Shown piece by piece: positions 18,679 through 28,598 of a stretch of DNA of 44,034 bases (its first letter is position 1; each line of letters starts with the position of its first letter). Both the position numbers and the translations under genes were made by a program. The stretch is from Chara braunii (Eukaryota > Streptophyta > Charophyceae > Charales > Characeae). The notes below the pieces were generated by a model. That model ran no database searches and was not told where the DNA came from. It worked only from the letters and a program-made list of their open reading frames with translations. The stretch lies in contig BFEA01000357.1 of assembly GCA_003427395.1 (NCBI GenBank), forward strand, positions 555,413 to 599,446. The letters run 5' to 3'.

Positions 18679-19500
18679 TGAAATCAGACTCGGCTCCGGA
18701 CTTGCTCACAACATGCATACATGAGAACCGATGGCAAACCAAACTCGTAAACTCAGAATCAACAACAAATTCGCTCTTAAACTCTGTTCAGAACAACTGT
18801 ACAACTTGCGGCTATGGCCGCCGAACACTGTCTCTACCACCAGCCTAACTCTCCCTCACTCTCACATGCATGCACGTACGAGGATCACCCTGAATGTCCA
18901 CGCTGCACAGACACACACACTCCGTACACCCTCTCTGCACCAACAGCTGGGCGGCTATGGCCTCCGTCGTCTTCCTCCTCCTAGCTATGGCCGCCGGTGT
19001 CTCTCTCTCGCTGGTTCACTATGTCCGCTGTCTTCTTCACAGCCCACTTCTTCTCTGGGAACCTGCAGTCCACGAACAAGATACCAAGGCAGCTGCCTGT
19101 TTATTTATACTTCTTCAGAGGTACCCGCGCCCTGCCACAAAACGTGTGGGCCTGGGGCAAAACATGTGAGGCCCGGGTCTGGAAGTTTCCAAACCACGTG
19201 GGCCTGGTATGCTCAAGCCGCGTGGAACTCCCTGGACCAAGACGTGTACAGCAGCTGGGTCCCAAAACGCGTATTCTGGAATCTTCTCCAGAACGCGTGG
19301 GCCTCCCTGTTTCCCCACGTGCAGCCTCTACCATTGGTACCTGCTGACTGGACTGCCTACAGGGACCTACTACCTTCTGGAACCCACGGACTTACAGACA
19401 GACTCTAGGCCCTCAGTAGACTCAGGCAGAGACTTCTAGAACAGACTGTTTAGGACTACTGGTAACAGAGTCAACTTCTAACCTACAGACCTAGGGAGGG
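18679..19500 (-). repeat. LTR of the minus-strand element (family D), outer edge undefined
   Basis: The inner edge is fixed by CA at 18680-18679 next to the PBS. Going outward the minus strand has many GGCCATAGC words, a TATA box, and a CACGTGG/ACGCGT-rich upstream part, as expected of U5, R and U3. A related plus-strand stretch at 21110-21760 shares AGAAGTATAAAT, GAAGTGGGCTG and CAGGGTGATCC in the same order. The outer edge is not visible. Confidence 0.7.
19101..19109 (-). promoter_or_regulatory. TATA box of the family-D LTR
   Basis: TATAAATAA on the minus strand, about 425 bases from the inner LTR edge, consistent with a U3/R promoter. The related LTR at 21110-21760 has TATAAAT in the same context. 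Confidence 0.6.
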
Positions 19501-19573
19501 CCTATGTACAGGGTACAGGGTAGCTCTAGGGATCGAATCTCACTCAGCACACAGGGTCGATGTACAGGGTTAG

Positions 19574-19906
19574 GGCACAGGTCTGAGGATCGAATCTCTG
19601 TGTCTGCAATGTCGGGTCAACTGGGTGAAACCGTTTCAGCAGAAGCAGAATCTGCCTAACTTTGCCAAATACCCAGCTAACCCCATGGATCCTTCCTCTC
19701 TCCCCCGGAGGGACTTGCGCATCCCTGATAGGCTATGGCAAAAGAGGAAGGATGCTGGTATTTGCCTCAGGTGTGTAGGGCAGCACTTTGTGAAGGACTG
19801 CCCTTCCTGGAGCAATCACTACGCTGAGCCAGATTCCTTCGCTGATCCAACTGAATTGTCTGTGTATCACCTGTGTTTGAGGAAGAATTCACTAGTTCCA
19901 GGCTGA
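19574..19906 (+). pseudogene. Nucleocapsid-like gag fragment with zinc knuckle
   Basis: The frame is open from just after TAG at 19571 to 19906. It reads FAKYPANPMDPSSLPRRDL, IPDRLWQKRKDAGICLRC and VGQHFVKDCPSW. RLWQKRKDAGICLRCVGQHFVKDC is the knuckle region of a Ty3 Gag, but with C-x2-C-x3-H-x4-C spacing, one residue shorter than the canonical knuckle. The corresponding regions at 32770 and 43770 (ISQKEWERRSKL then CLHCQKP) have the same layout, so it is a distant relative. No upstream capsid is seen, and the frame ends 30 residues after the knuckle. Confidence 0.65.
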
Positions 19907-21109
19907 TTCAATTTCTCAACATCGCTGATGGACAGACTGTTAATTGGACTGAAATTCATCTTCTTTTCAAGATGAATCAGCCCCAATTTGCTTTCAGTCT
20001 GACAGGAATTCTACTGGGAGCTCACCTTGGATCCTTGTCTGTGTATGCTGTGCGTTGGCCTCGTTGTCTACACCCGTTTTGTGAACTGACAATGACCTGC
20101 ACGCATTGCTTGGATGACCTATATTGAGAGAAAGATTCTCTCACACAGTCCTAATTACTGCTCTCCTCAAATAGAAGTCAGATCTTCTGTTCTTCCCTGT
20201 GGTTACTCACGGGTATTGACAGTGTTCTGAATGCTGACGGTTGAGCTGCAAATTTCTTTTATACCCTGGGATTTGTCCCAGGATTCAACAGGATTTAACA
20301 ACGATCTGTTTGTGACTAAACCCCTTATTCGGATAGACCTGCCCTACACCTGATTTTGTCGTTCGAAACATATTACTGAATATGATGGCTTGGCTTTAGA
20401 TAGGCTCAACCCATACACAGATCTAGTCAGATCCTACCCTATTTCAGGGAAGAATCTGCGTATCGCGCTTGCAGATACACAGATCAGCAGTTACAGAGTC
20501 TAACTGATATTCAGTCCAAAGTTCTCCAAACAGAAATTAATCAGATTTCGCGAGTCAATGGGTTACAGCGAAGTTGATGGCTAACACTCTGAGATTTTCA
20601 GATCATCTAATTCTCCACAACTATGGATGCTTAATGATCCTGCAGCCAGTACTTCTCCGACCGTTTTGGTTTGTAGTTGGTTAAGTAGCTCGTCAGCCCT
20701 CGCTCCCCGGGAGGGTTAGAATGCAATAAACTGCAGATCCCCAACGGGCTATATAACCAGCTCTACCGGGCTTGATCCCTTGACCTGTCCCTTACTGGGA
20801 CCCCTCTTCTAACTAGTTTAGTTTTGTAGTTTTCTCCAGTTTGAGCTCTCCGGGGCTCGGTCAATGTACCTATCACATGCTGATGCACCTCTCTTTAGGT
20901 GTCCTAGATCACTAGGTGAAACGGTTTTTCACCTTTGCAGTAACAGATACAGATCCCAGGGCTCGATCCCTAGACCTCGCCTTACCCGTGTACAGTATCA
21001 AGTCGACCTCTGTGTGTGTTTGAACCCGTGATCTGTGTTTTGGTAGATGACTATTGCTTGTCGTAGGTCTATGTAGCAGTAGGGGTTCGATCTGTAGATC
21101 TGTCGGCTA
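19907..21109. other. Decayed internal or LTR sequence, no clear gene
   Basis: The part up to about 20130 stays open in a second frame without a motif. From 20700 the words CTCGATCCCTAGACCT, TTGATCCCTTGACCTGTCC and TTCGATCTGTAGATCTGTC recur, as they do near 19530-19595 (GGATCGAATCTC), suggesting related U3-type sequence. I cannot assign a boundary. Confidence 0.4.
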
Positions 21110-21760
21110 GGGGTCATAGTTGTGTAGAGGCCGTAGCTGCAGCAACTCTGAAAGGTCAAGGTCGTAGCTGCTACAGTCCTGAAAGGTCAAGGTCGTAGCT
21201 GATACACACAGCAGACCAGAGGCAGGTGGGCAAGTGGTGAGTCCAACTTCGCCTAGTCAGCGGTACCCAGTCCCAGTCTCACTTTGTACGGACAGCAAGT
21301 GCCATGAGGGACTGTGTGCACCATGGGCCCGGTGGAAAAGAGCAGACCAGCGATTTACAGAAGTATAAATCAAGAGACAGCATCCAGCGATTCATTCATT
21401 CTTGCGTGAGCCATGCGGAAGCGCTGCCCAGGCGTCTTGTGCTGGTCTGCAGAAGCCTGAGGTTGAAGTGGGCTGAAGAGAGAGATACTTCGTCCATAGC
21501 TAGTAGCAGTAGAGCGGCCATAGCCTCTGTGGCTTAGAGGTAGAGTTCAGTGTGTGTGTGTATTCTTTGTACGGAGTTGTGAGCGTGGGATATCCAGGGT
21601 GATCCAGAGACAAGTGTGTGCGAGCAGTGTGTGGACAAAGGATGTGCGAGCGCTCAGGCGCCATAGCCAGTTGGGAAGCGAGTTGTAACTAAACTGTGTT
21701 TTCGACTTCAGTGTCTCTGAGCTTTGTGTGGGCGCACAGCGCCAGCGTGGATTGCCACCT
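21110..21760 (+). repeat. Diverged family-D LTR, plus strand
   Basis: It shares with the minus-strand LTR at 18679-19500 the ordered words AGAAGTATAAAT, GAAGTGGGCTG, GGCCATAGCC and CAGGGTGATCC. A TATAAAT lies at 21364. Its first part contains a tandem unit of about 38-50 bases (GAAAGGTCAAGGTCGTAGCTG, two copies at 21150-21200, in sub-20-base blocks). No PBS follows, so it is a solo or truncated LTR. Confidence 0.55.
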
Positions 21761-22207
21761 GTTTGCATGTATGTGGAGTGAAGAAGAAAGCGAGTCTGAT
21801 TGCACTAGGCCTTCTTCTTTCATCTTTTTCTGCTTGCTTTTGGGTAGACCCGTAGGTCTTAGTTTGCTGCCTGTCTTAGGTCGAGGTGGAGGTCAAAACC
21901 TAGAAATGTTTAGCTGGGGTGGGAGATTGGGTTCTTTTTGGTTCTCTTTTCACGAGTCTATGGGAGATCGCGTTTTGAAGTGTGCTGCGCTTTTCCTTCT
22001 GCCGCACAGGGCTTCCTCATGAAGACACAACTGAGGGCCATAGCGGGGGCCGAGCAGCTTGATTAGCGGCAGTGCTGGGCATCAGGCCCTAGGAGCTCAG
22101 ACACCTCCTCTCCTGTGTGCTGTTGGGGTTATGCAGCTGCCACGAAACAGCCTCTTCTGTTGGTCTTCTTCGATGTGGTAGCCCTCCACCTTCATCGAGT
22201 TGCTGTT
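21761..22207. other. No gene seen
   Basis: Unique sequence between the two LTR-like blocks, with one GGCCATAGCGGGGGCC word near 22036. Confidence 0.45.
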
Positions 22208-22677
22208 CTTCTTCGTCATCCTTGGGAGCTGCACTCCCCTGCTAAGTGGACACTTCATCTGAAGTGGGCTTCGTGAGTGATGCAGAGAGGGGTGTCGGAT
22301 TTAGGAGGGTGTGTTGCGATTGGCAGGCTTGATAGGTTGGGTGCTTCCAAGCACCATAGCGAGAGCTTGAGGAAGAGGGAAGGGGAAGAAGACTCCCGGA
22401 TACTTCAATGAAGCTTTGTAAATAATTGGACCGTGGGTGTTGATAACGTGGTTGGGATTCTTGGAAAACAGTGTGGTTCATTGAACTGGAGAGAACAGGG
22501 TTAATTAGAATTGAATTCATTTCAATTCTACTTTCGGTATTTGTGTGCTTCTGCTGTGTATCCTCATCCATCAGGATTGTTGGTGTGGATTGCTCTCTCG
22601 AAGTCTACTTGTCATTGCGCTTGTGTATGGGAAGATGTGAATGCCATGCTGGATTCGTCTCAATCAGGCACACAACA
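22208..22677 (+). repeat. Family-B LTR, copy 2 (solo or 3' LTR)
   Basis: It matches 8597-9058 from CATCCTTGGGAGCTGCACTC to the terminal ...CAATCAGGCACACAACA. It is not followed by a PBS, so it is either a solo LTR or the 3' LTR of an element. Both copies are on the plus strand 13.6 kb apart, and the DNA between them is a mosaic of other elements on both strands. Confidence 0.85.
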
Positions 22678-22928
22678 TTTCGATTCCTTGTTGAGAGTAC
22701 CCTTTTCTGCTGGAGGCCTTGGAGTTGTTAGTGTTGATGTAGCTTCTCCCAAGTATTTAGTTTGGGATTGCCTGGTTGTCCTCCTCATTGTGGCAACTGT
22801 CCAATTGAGTCCATGCTCTTCAAAAAACGTTCTGAATAGCCCGGACCTGATTGGCTCCTCCCGTGGCCAGTTTCTGAAGTGACGTGGTTCACACATTTTT
22901 GCCTATTTCCTGGCGTGCCTGGACCAAT

Positions 22929-23128
22929 NNNNNNNNNNNNNNNNNNNNNNNNNNNNNNNNNNNNNNNNNNNNNNNNNNNNNNNNNNNNNNNNNNNNNNNN
23001 NNNNNNNNNNNNNNNNNNNNNNNNNNNNNNNNNNNNNNNNNNNNNNNNNNNNNNNNNNNNNNNNNNNNNNNNNNNNNNNNNNNNNNNNNNNNNNNNNNNN
23101 NNNNNNNNNNNNNNNNNNNNNNNNNNNN
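22929..23128. other. Assembly gap, 200 N
   Basis: Exactly 200 N. A round number suggests a placeholder of unknown true size. Reading frames drawn across it are meaningless. Confidence 1.
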
Positions 23129-23403
23129 CTGTTTTCTTTATCAGTCTCTTCCTCTTTTTCTCCTTCTCTTGCCATCTTCCTCTTTTTCTCCTTCTCTTGC
23201 CATCTTCCTCCTCGTTGCTTAAGCTGCTTCTACGTCGCACAAAAAGTCGATCATCTACTGGGATCATCTCACGACGTGGATTGCTCTTCATCATTGATTG
23301 TTGACAATAGAACGGTTAAGGTATTTGACTCTTTATTTCTCATTGTTATCCCATCCTTCCTCCCTTACTGTGATCAATTCATCTGTCATCCCCTTGTGAG
23401 CGA
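23129..23403. repeat. Pyrimidine-rich stretch with a 27-bp duplication
   Basis: CTCTTGCCATCTTCCTC is repeated at about 23165 and 23192 inside TTTCTCCTT-rich sequence. No gene seen. Confidence 0.6.
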
Positions 23404-23583
23404 ATGAGCAGGTTCCTTGTGCCCTCTGACGAGGTAGAAAGGTGGTTTAGGGAGTCTCCACTGCCCCCTCCTTCCATTCGTCGATGCTACTGGGGTTATT
23501 TTAGTGAACAGGAACATTTCACTTATATCTCTTTCTATCATAGATGTGCTGATTTACGAAATCCGTCCTTTCTTGATGGATGA
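23404..23583 (+). CDS. Short hypothetical ORF, 59 residues
   Basis: ATG at 23404 opens a 59-codon frame that is too short to be convincing on length alone. Its composition is protein-like (MSRFLVPSDEVERWFRESPL, several aromatic residues, YYHR-like stretch and CADLRNPSFLDG), with no low complexity. It could be one exon or a fragment of a decayed gene. No motif recognised. Confidence 0.2.
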   Translation: MSRFLVPSDEVERWFRESPLPPPSIRRCYWGYFSEQEHFTYISFYHRCADLRNPSFLDG

Positions 23584-24785
23584 CGATGTATATGCTGCAA
23601 TGATTGTGCCTTTGTTTGTTGAGTGTGGCTCTAGGAGTTTCTCTCCAAGTCTCCGCTGAAGTAAGCTCAAGATTTCTTGCTGGAAGTGCCTGGAGTTTGT
23701 TACTATCACCTTGCATCAAAGATTTTTCAGGGCTCGCCCTTCCCTGTGTGGTTGCTGCATTTTCTGCCTTCTTGGCTTTTCCTTCTGACCTTATGTTCAT
23801 GGAGTCCATGCATTCTTGCTCCTCCCCACCCGCCCTTTGCCCAGTCTTCCACCAATAGCTCAAATTGTTGTCCCCCCAGAATGCTTCTCCGGATGCTCCT
23901 ACGTGGTTTTGCTCTTCGAGTATGTGTGACCTTGCCTATAGTTGTGTTATATGTTGGAGAATGATCTTCAATTGCTAAAGAGGTTTACATGACCTCTTTA
24001 TTGCTTATGATGATGGTGATCATGGTGCTCCAGGTCGTACCCTTGGATTCACTGCTCGCCTTCTCATCACATTGTCTTTCTATTTGCTTCTCTGCAATCA
24101 TGCCTTTCCTCTCGACCTTTGCTTATTGCTAATAGTAGCTTGCGTCCGCCCCTTATGTTCCACCTAACATGCCTTCTTAGTCTCCCGATTGATCACATGT
24201 GCATTCCATCTCCAGAATGTGATGGTGTCACGTAGCACTACTTTTTGTGTCGAGGAAGTGGTTGTTGATTGGTTAAACGGTCGATAAGAACTGTGTGGTT
24301 ATTCTGTATGGTGCTGATCGTGATTTGATGGCCTTGCTTAGCGCTACTTTACCCTGTAATGATTAGTGTTCGATTGGTTTAAGCTTAAAAGGTCTTCGTA
24401 AAGTGTCCATTTGTTTTGTTGACGGTAGGTGGTGGCCCGACCATAATCGCTCCAAAACCTGCGTGCACTGTTCGTAGTGGTGCTGTTGTGATGCAATTTT
24501 TGAACTGCTCACTGAGGAATCCTATGCAGAACTCCGGCAGTTGCTCAAGTTTTCCGTCCTTAACTTGTCACCCTTCTCTATTCTTTTTTACTTTGTTAGC
24601 AACTTAGCATATTAGTTCTTTCTGCGTGCTCCTAACCCTGGCATTATTTGTCTTGCGCATGGGTGTTTGCTATTGATGCTCTTCTCTCGTCCTATCCTCC
24701 GATTCCTAAGGCTGGATTAAATGATCTTTTCTCTCATACGCTTTGACTTGCCTCCCCTTCGCTCTCCCTAGCCTATCCTTCCTCA
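23584..24785. other. Unassigned T-rich region
   Basis: T-rich, apparently unique DNA. Open frames are short and show no domain. No LTR end, PBS or tandem repeat was found. Confidence 0.4.
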
Positions 24786-24960
24786 CTTTGGTTGAAGAAT
24801 CCATCCATTATAGCCTTTCATCAGGCGTCCCTGCTCTTTCTGACTCAGAAGAACTTCTGGTTTCATTTCGGTTTATATGGGTGAAGAATCCATCCATCAG
24901 GCGTTCCTGCTCTTTACGATTTGAAGGAGCTTATGGTTTCATTTGGGTTTGTATGAGTGC
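24786..24960. repeat. Tandem duplication of about 90-100 bp
   Basis: GAAGAATCCATCCAT, CAGGCGT-CCTGCTCTTT and TGGTTTCATTT occur twice in the same order, first from 24794 and again from about 24883. Confidence 0.8.
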
Positions 24961-25289
24961 TTGATGTTGGGTTTGGTTTCATGGAATGGTGTCTCTCGGA
25001 ATGGCATCTTGTGGTTTTTGGCTCTTGCAATTCTGCACTTACAGCGTACTTTCTTGATATGACTCGCCGCAGTTTGACTGCGGAGGCCCTATCCCCCACG
25101 AAAACACACGCCATGACAGTTCGTCAAAAAGGCTGCAGAGACACTGTGCTGCTTCTGCCTAAAAGTTTGAATCGAACGATCTCCACTAATATGGGTCGTT
25201 GTCTTTGGTGAGAAACAAAAAGAAAAGAAAAGAAAGAGAGCAAACTCGGCGTCACCTGTGGGTGTGAGTCATCCCAGTGCGAAGCAAGT

Positions 25290-25361
25290 ATGGACATATG
25301 TCGAGCTTATTGTAGCCGTAAGGACATATGTCGAGCTTATTGTAGCTGTAAGGACATATGC
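25290..25361. repeat. 30-bp tandem repeat, 2.3 copies
   Basis: GGACATATGTCGAGCTTATT begins at 25292 and 25322, with a partial third copy GGACATATG at 25352. Each unit contains the small palindrome CATATG. Confidence 0.9.
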
Positions 25362-25466
25362 AATCGAGGCTGACTAAGGGTATTGGCACTCTGGTGAGCA
25401 CAAGCAGGTGGGCGGTTGAAATTGGAACAGCAAATATAATGCAAGTTTACACACTAGAGTGAAAGG

Positions 25467-26277
25467 GTGACCACCCGAAAGAGGTGCAAACACAATGTGC
25501 TCATTCTAGAGGAGGCAAAGCAGCGTGCTAATTTGCAAGGCACCTTGTTCAGTTGTTTCGTTGGTGTGCTGCAGTGCCAAATGGGTCCTTGGTCTGCTGC
25601 CAATTCCCAAGGCAGGATTCAGCTGTGTCTGCCCAAGGCAAGACAGTGTGCTGCTTTTGCCAAAGACAGCGTGATGTGCTGCAGAACATGCACACATATT
25701 TATGTGCTGATTTTGCCACAGGCTGCCTCTTCCCAAGGCAAAATTGTGCTGCGTCTGCCCAAGGCAAGACAGTGTCCTGCTTTTGCCGAAGGCAGCACGA
25801 TGTGCTGCAGAACATGCACACATATTGGTGTGCTGATTTTGCCACAGGCAAGGCCACATGCTCCATCACAACACTGCACCACGACAGTTCTGCTGATTCT
25901 GCTACAGGGAAGATCATGTCTTGCATACAGTGATACACATTGGTGTGACGCTTCTGCCCAAGGCTATTCAAGGTGGTGTGGTGCTTTCCCTGAAGGCAAG
26001 ACAATGTTCTGTCTCTGTCTGGGACAACAAGGTGCGTGTGGTGCTTTCCCTGAAGGCAAGACAATGTTCTGTCTCTGTCTGGGACAACAAGGTGCGCAGC
26101 GTTGTCTTGCAGTGCACGAAGGTAAGATTGTGTGTTGTTTCCACCCAAGGTAAGAATGTGTGCTGCTTCTCCCCGAGAGATTGCATGCATACAATATGTT
26201 TCTTGTGCTCGAAAGGGAGCATGCACCAAAGGCCAACATTCCAAGCCTAGAGGGAGTGAAGTCCTTGTTTTGCTCAA
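25467..26277. repeat. Multi-unit repeat array open on both strands
   Basis: A block of about 130 bases (words GCAAGACAGTGT, GATGTGCTGCAGAACATGCA, CACATATT, GATTTTGCCACAGGC) is repeated at about 25640 and 25770. A second unit at 25981 and 26041 is a 60-base direct repeat with at least 55 identical bases in a row. The array leaves a 228-codon frame on the plus strand (25467-26153) and a 242-codon frame on the minus strand (25549-26277), with Cys-rich peptide repeats such as CGAFPEGKTMFCLCLGQQGA. Because several frames are open at once, I call it a repeat and not a gene. Confidence 0.75.
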
Positions 26278-26394
26278 GACATGTATGGAAATGACATAAG
26301 CAACGGTGACTTCGAGGGATAAAAAGGGTGAAGTTCACCTAGGCAGGTGGAAACCCCTTCAAACGAAGTAGCAGCTTGGAAAGGAAAAGAAAGA

Positions 26395-26432
26395 TTTGCC
26401 TCCATATGATTTGCCCCTCATATGGAGGCAAA
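26395..26432. other. Perfect 14-bp inverted repeat, 10-base loop
   Basis: TTTGCCTCCATATG at 26395-26408 and its exact reverse complement at 26419-26432, with a 10-base loop. It would form a strong hairpin in either strand. No T-run follows, so it is not a simple terminator. The neighbourhood (26278-26750) has no gene. Confidence 0.85.
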
Positions 26433-26750
26433 GTCTCTCTTCCGAGCCACATGACCACCATTTGGTTTTCTGGGAGGAGTGAGGAGGACAGGGGTGGGGG
26501 AAGTCCTTGGAATGTGGGGCTGAATCTTAGCAAATCATGATAAGAAGGCCACTCTTTACAACACCATGGCCCCTGTCCAAGTCATCAGCAAAGGGTTCGA
26601 CTCCCAACCAAAGAAATTGAGATGAAGAGAACGCTCAAGAGATGTAGCTCTGAGACAGGAGGGACAACTCTGAGCTTATATGCTTTTGGGGCCAGATAAG
26701 CTGGCCGTATCAGTAGTCATGTGTTATCCAAGGAGGTCGGCTGCGAGCAT

Positions 26751-27067
26751 AAATTATGACTTTTGTTCACTCATAGTCCCACGCACGGTGCTCCGTACAA
26801 TTCGCTTTCCAGCTAAGCACAATTGTCGATTGTGTGAACCAACACTGCATTAGTATGTAAAACCAACTTGTCTCACAACAGTCTGCAGCCAGGTCATGTT
26901 CCTTGTCAGTGGATGAACAATCCAACACTTCGTGAATTTTGCTTCACAACTGATATCAAAGGATCAAATAGAAGTGTTGACAAATTACGACTTTTGTTCA
27001 CTCATAGTCCCACGCACGGTGCTTCGCACAATTGGCTTTCCAGCTAAGCACAATTGTCGATTGTGTG
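26751..27067. repeat. 86-bp direct repeat flanking a dispersed repeat
   Basis: Two near-identical blocks, 26751-26836 and 26982-27067, share TTTTGTTCACTCATAGTCCC, ACGCACGGTGCT and AAGCACAATTGTCGATTGTG. Between them lies the dispersed unit 26838-26977, which recurs at 28256-28412. The arrangement looks like an insertion that duplicated its flank, or an excised and rearranged element. Confidence 0.82.
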
Positions 27068-27286
27068 GATGTTGCATACTCGTGAATACTTCAACAAGTA
27101 TGGGCAGAACCAAAGATCAACCAATATAGGATGAGCATGTATGCAGCGGTAGTCTGATAAATGGACTGACTCAGATAGACTGAACTCATACAGATATCAC
27201 TCAACACACAAGCAATCGTGAGATGGTGGGGTCTGAGCCAATCATAGACGATGCTCAGGCCCCGTACAACCATACACAGATGAAAG
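27068..27286. other. No gene seen
   Basis: Unique sequence following the 86-bp repeat. No motif was found. Confidence 0.4.
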
Positions 27287-27601
27287 GTGGGAGGAGAGAC
27301 GAAGGAGGTAAGAGATGTAGGCGGCGCCAGATGTCACCGAGATAGAATCCAGTACGATATGGTAGTCCACAATGTCATCGAACAAGATCAAAATGTCGTG
27401 GACAAGAAGTCACCAATGTCGGAGGTACAGAGTCCTAACGTAACCGGTGTCCAATCTGTGATGCCGCCGAGTATCAATCCCAACAATCTCCAAGTCTCGA
27501 ATCCGGTAAGTATCACAGCCTCATACCACCGAAGTCCAACACTGATCTCTGTCCAACTCGTATCAAGTTTCCAATCTGAAGAAGAAGAGGAAGAAGTCTG
27601 A
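27287..27601 (+). CDS. Hypothetical ORF, 104 residues
   Basis: A 104-codon open frame with a Val/Ser/Asn/Gln-rich, probably disordered sequence and a run of Glu at the end that comes from the GAA repeat. No domain is recognised. A donor-like word, CCGGTAAGT, lies at about 27502-27510, so the frame may not be a single exon. I consider real coding unlikely. Confidence 0.15.
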   Translation: MGGETKEVRDVGGARCHRDRIQYDMVVHNVIEQDQNVVDKKSPMSEVQSPNVTGVQSVMPPSINPNNLQVSNPVSITASYHRSPTLISVQLVSSFQSEEEEEEV

Positions 27602-27720
27602 AGAAGAAGAAGAAGTCTGAAGAAGAGAAGGAGAAGTCTGAAGAAGAAGAATGAATAGGAGAAAAAGATGGAGAGGAGAGAAGAAGATGGAGAGGAGAGG
27701 AGAGGGGAAGCTGGTGAGGG
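27575..27720. repeat. GAA/GGA-rich purine tract
   Basis: About 145 bases, almost all purine on the plus strand, with AGAAGTCTGAAGAAG repeated three times. Confidence 0.85.
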
Positions 27721-28255
27721 CCTCAGGCCAAACCTGCAGAATGCAAGCTGGCGTCTTGGCGGCGGCGGGAGTCCGGATGCAGGTTGCTGGAGCTATGGCG
27801 CTCCACTGTCGCAGGTAAGTCCTCCTCGCCTCCTCGTTCCTCCTGGACTGCAGTGCGCTAAACTAGCGCTGCAGTCCCTAGCGCTGTGCTCAACCAAATA
27901 GCGCAGCGTTCTCCTGGCTGCTCCTCGTTCCAACCTGCAGGAATGGCCGCTGGATTGGCCTAAGTACCGTCCGGCGGCCGGTCGGCCTCAATGCTGGCCT
28001 CCTGCGCCGTGGGCTGAACCGGCAAAATGACCGTTCAGCCCAGACCGGTGGGCGGCAGCCTCAAGAGCGCCGCCAGGCCCAAACGGTTTGTCGTTTGGGC
28101 CAGACCTGGGTCTGCTGGCGCTGAGTCCCAACCGGTGGCCTAATAGGGCCTACCGGGAGGAAAAAGGCCTGGCCTTTGGCAAGGCCGGCCTGGGTACCCC
28201 TAAACCGTATGTCGGGCCTGTGAAGGCCCGTGTGAAGTCGCAGACTGTAACAGTG
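27721..28255. other. GC-rich unassigned region
   Basis: Many GGGCC, CCGGT and GGCCTACCGG words, like the LTR-type DNA at 600-1080 and 10640-10990. A donor-like CAGGTAAGT lies at about 27810-27818. No gene or LTR boundary was found. Confidence 0.45.
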
Positions 28256-28412
28256 GACCAACGCTGCATTAGTATGTAAAACTTACTTGTCTCACAACAG
28301 TCTGCAGCCAGCTCACGTTCCTTGTCGGTGGATGAACAATCCAACACTTCGTGAATTTTGCTTCACAATCGTAGGAAGAACTGATATCAAAGGATCAAAT
28401 AGAAGTGTTGGT
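28256..28412. repeat. Second copy of the dispersed repeat at 26838
   Basis: It shares CTGCATTAGTATGTAAAAC, TTGTCTCACAACAGTCTGCA, GAACAATCCAACACTTCGTG and GATCAAATAGAAGTGTTG with 26838-26977. This copy has 12-14 extra bases (ATCGTAGGAAGA) in the middle. It ends about 190 bases before the family-A LTR. Confidence 0.85.
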
Positions 28413-28598
28413 ATGAACGCTTGCCTGCCACAAGCCAGTTATCCTTGTGGTAACTTTTCTGACGATCTGTAACCTCAAATCCTGAAATGCTGTGGGAGAG
28501 GCCAGGTTGTATTTATAGTAATTTTATACTGGAAATCAAAATTAAATGAGGTTTCGCTCTTTTGCACTACAGGATGTTTCTTTTCTCGTTGAGCACAT

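Noticed and set aside
22785-23304. Frames crossing the N gap
   Set aside because: The sequence in the gap is unknown, so the frames are meaningless.
25290-25361. CRISPR-like direct repeats
   Set aside because: Units are adjacent with no unique spacers, and the genome is eukaryotic.
25467-26277. Real protein gene in the repeat array
   Set aside because: Both strands are open at once and units repeat at DNA level. No start context or domain. Kept as a repeat with a finding.
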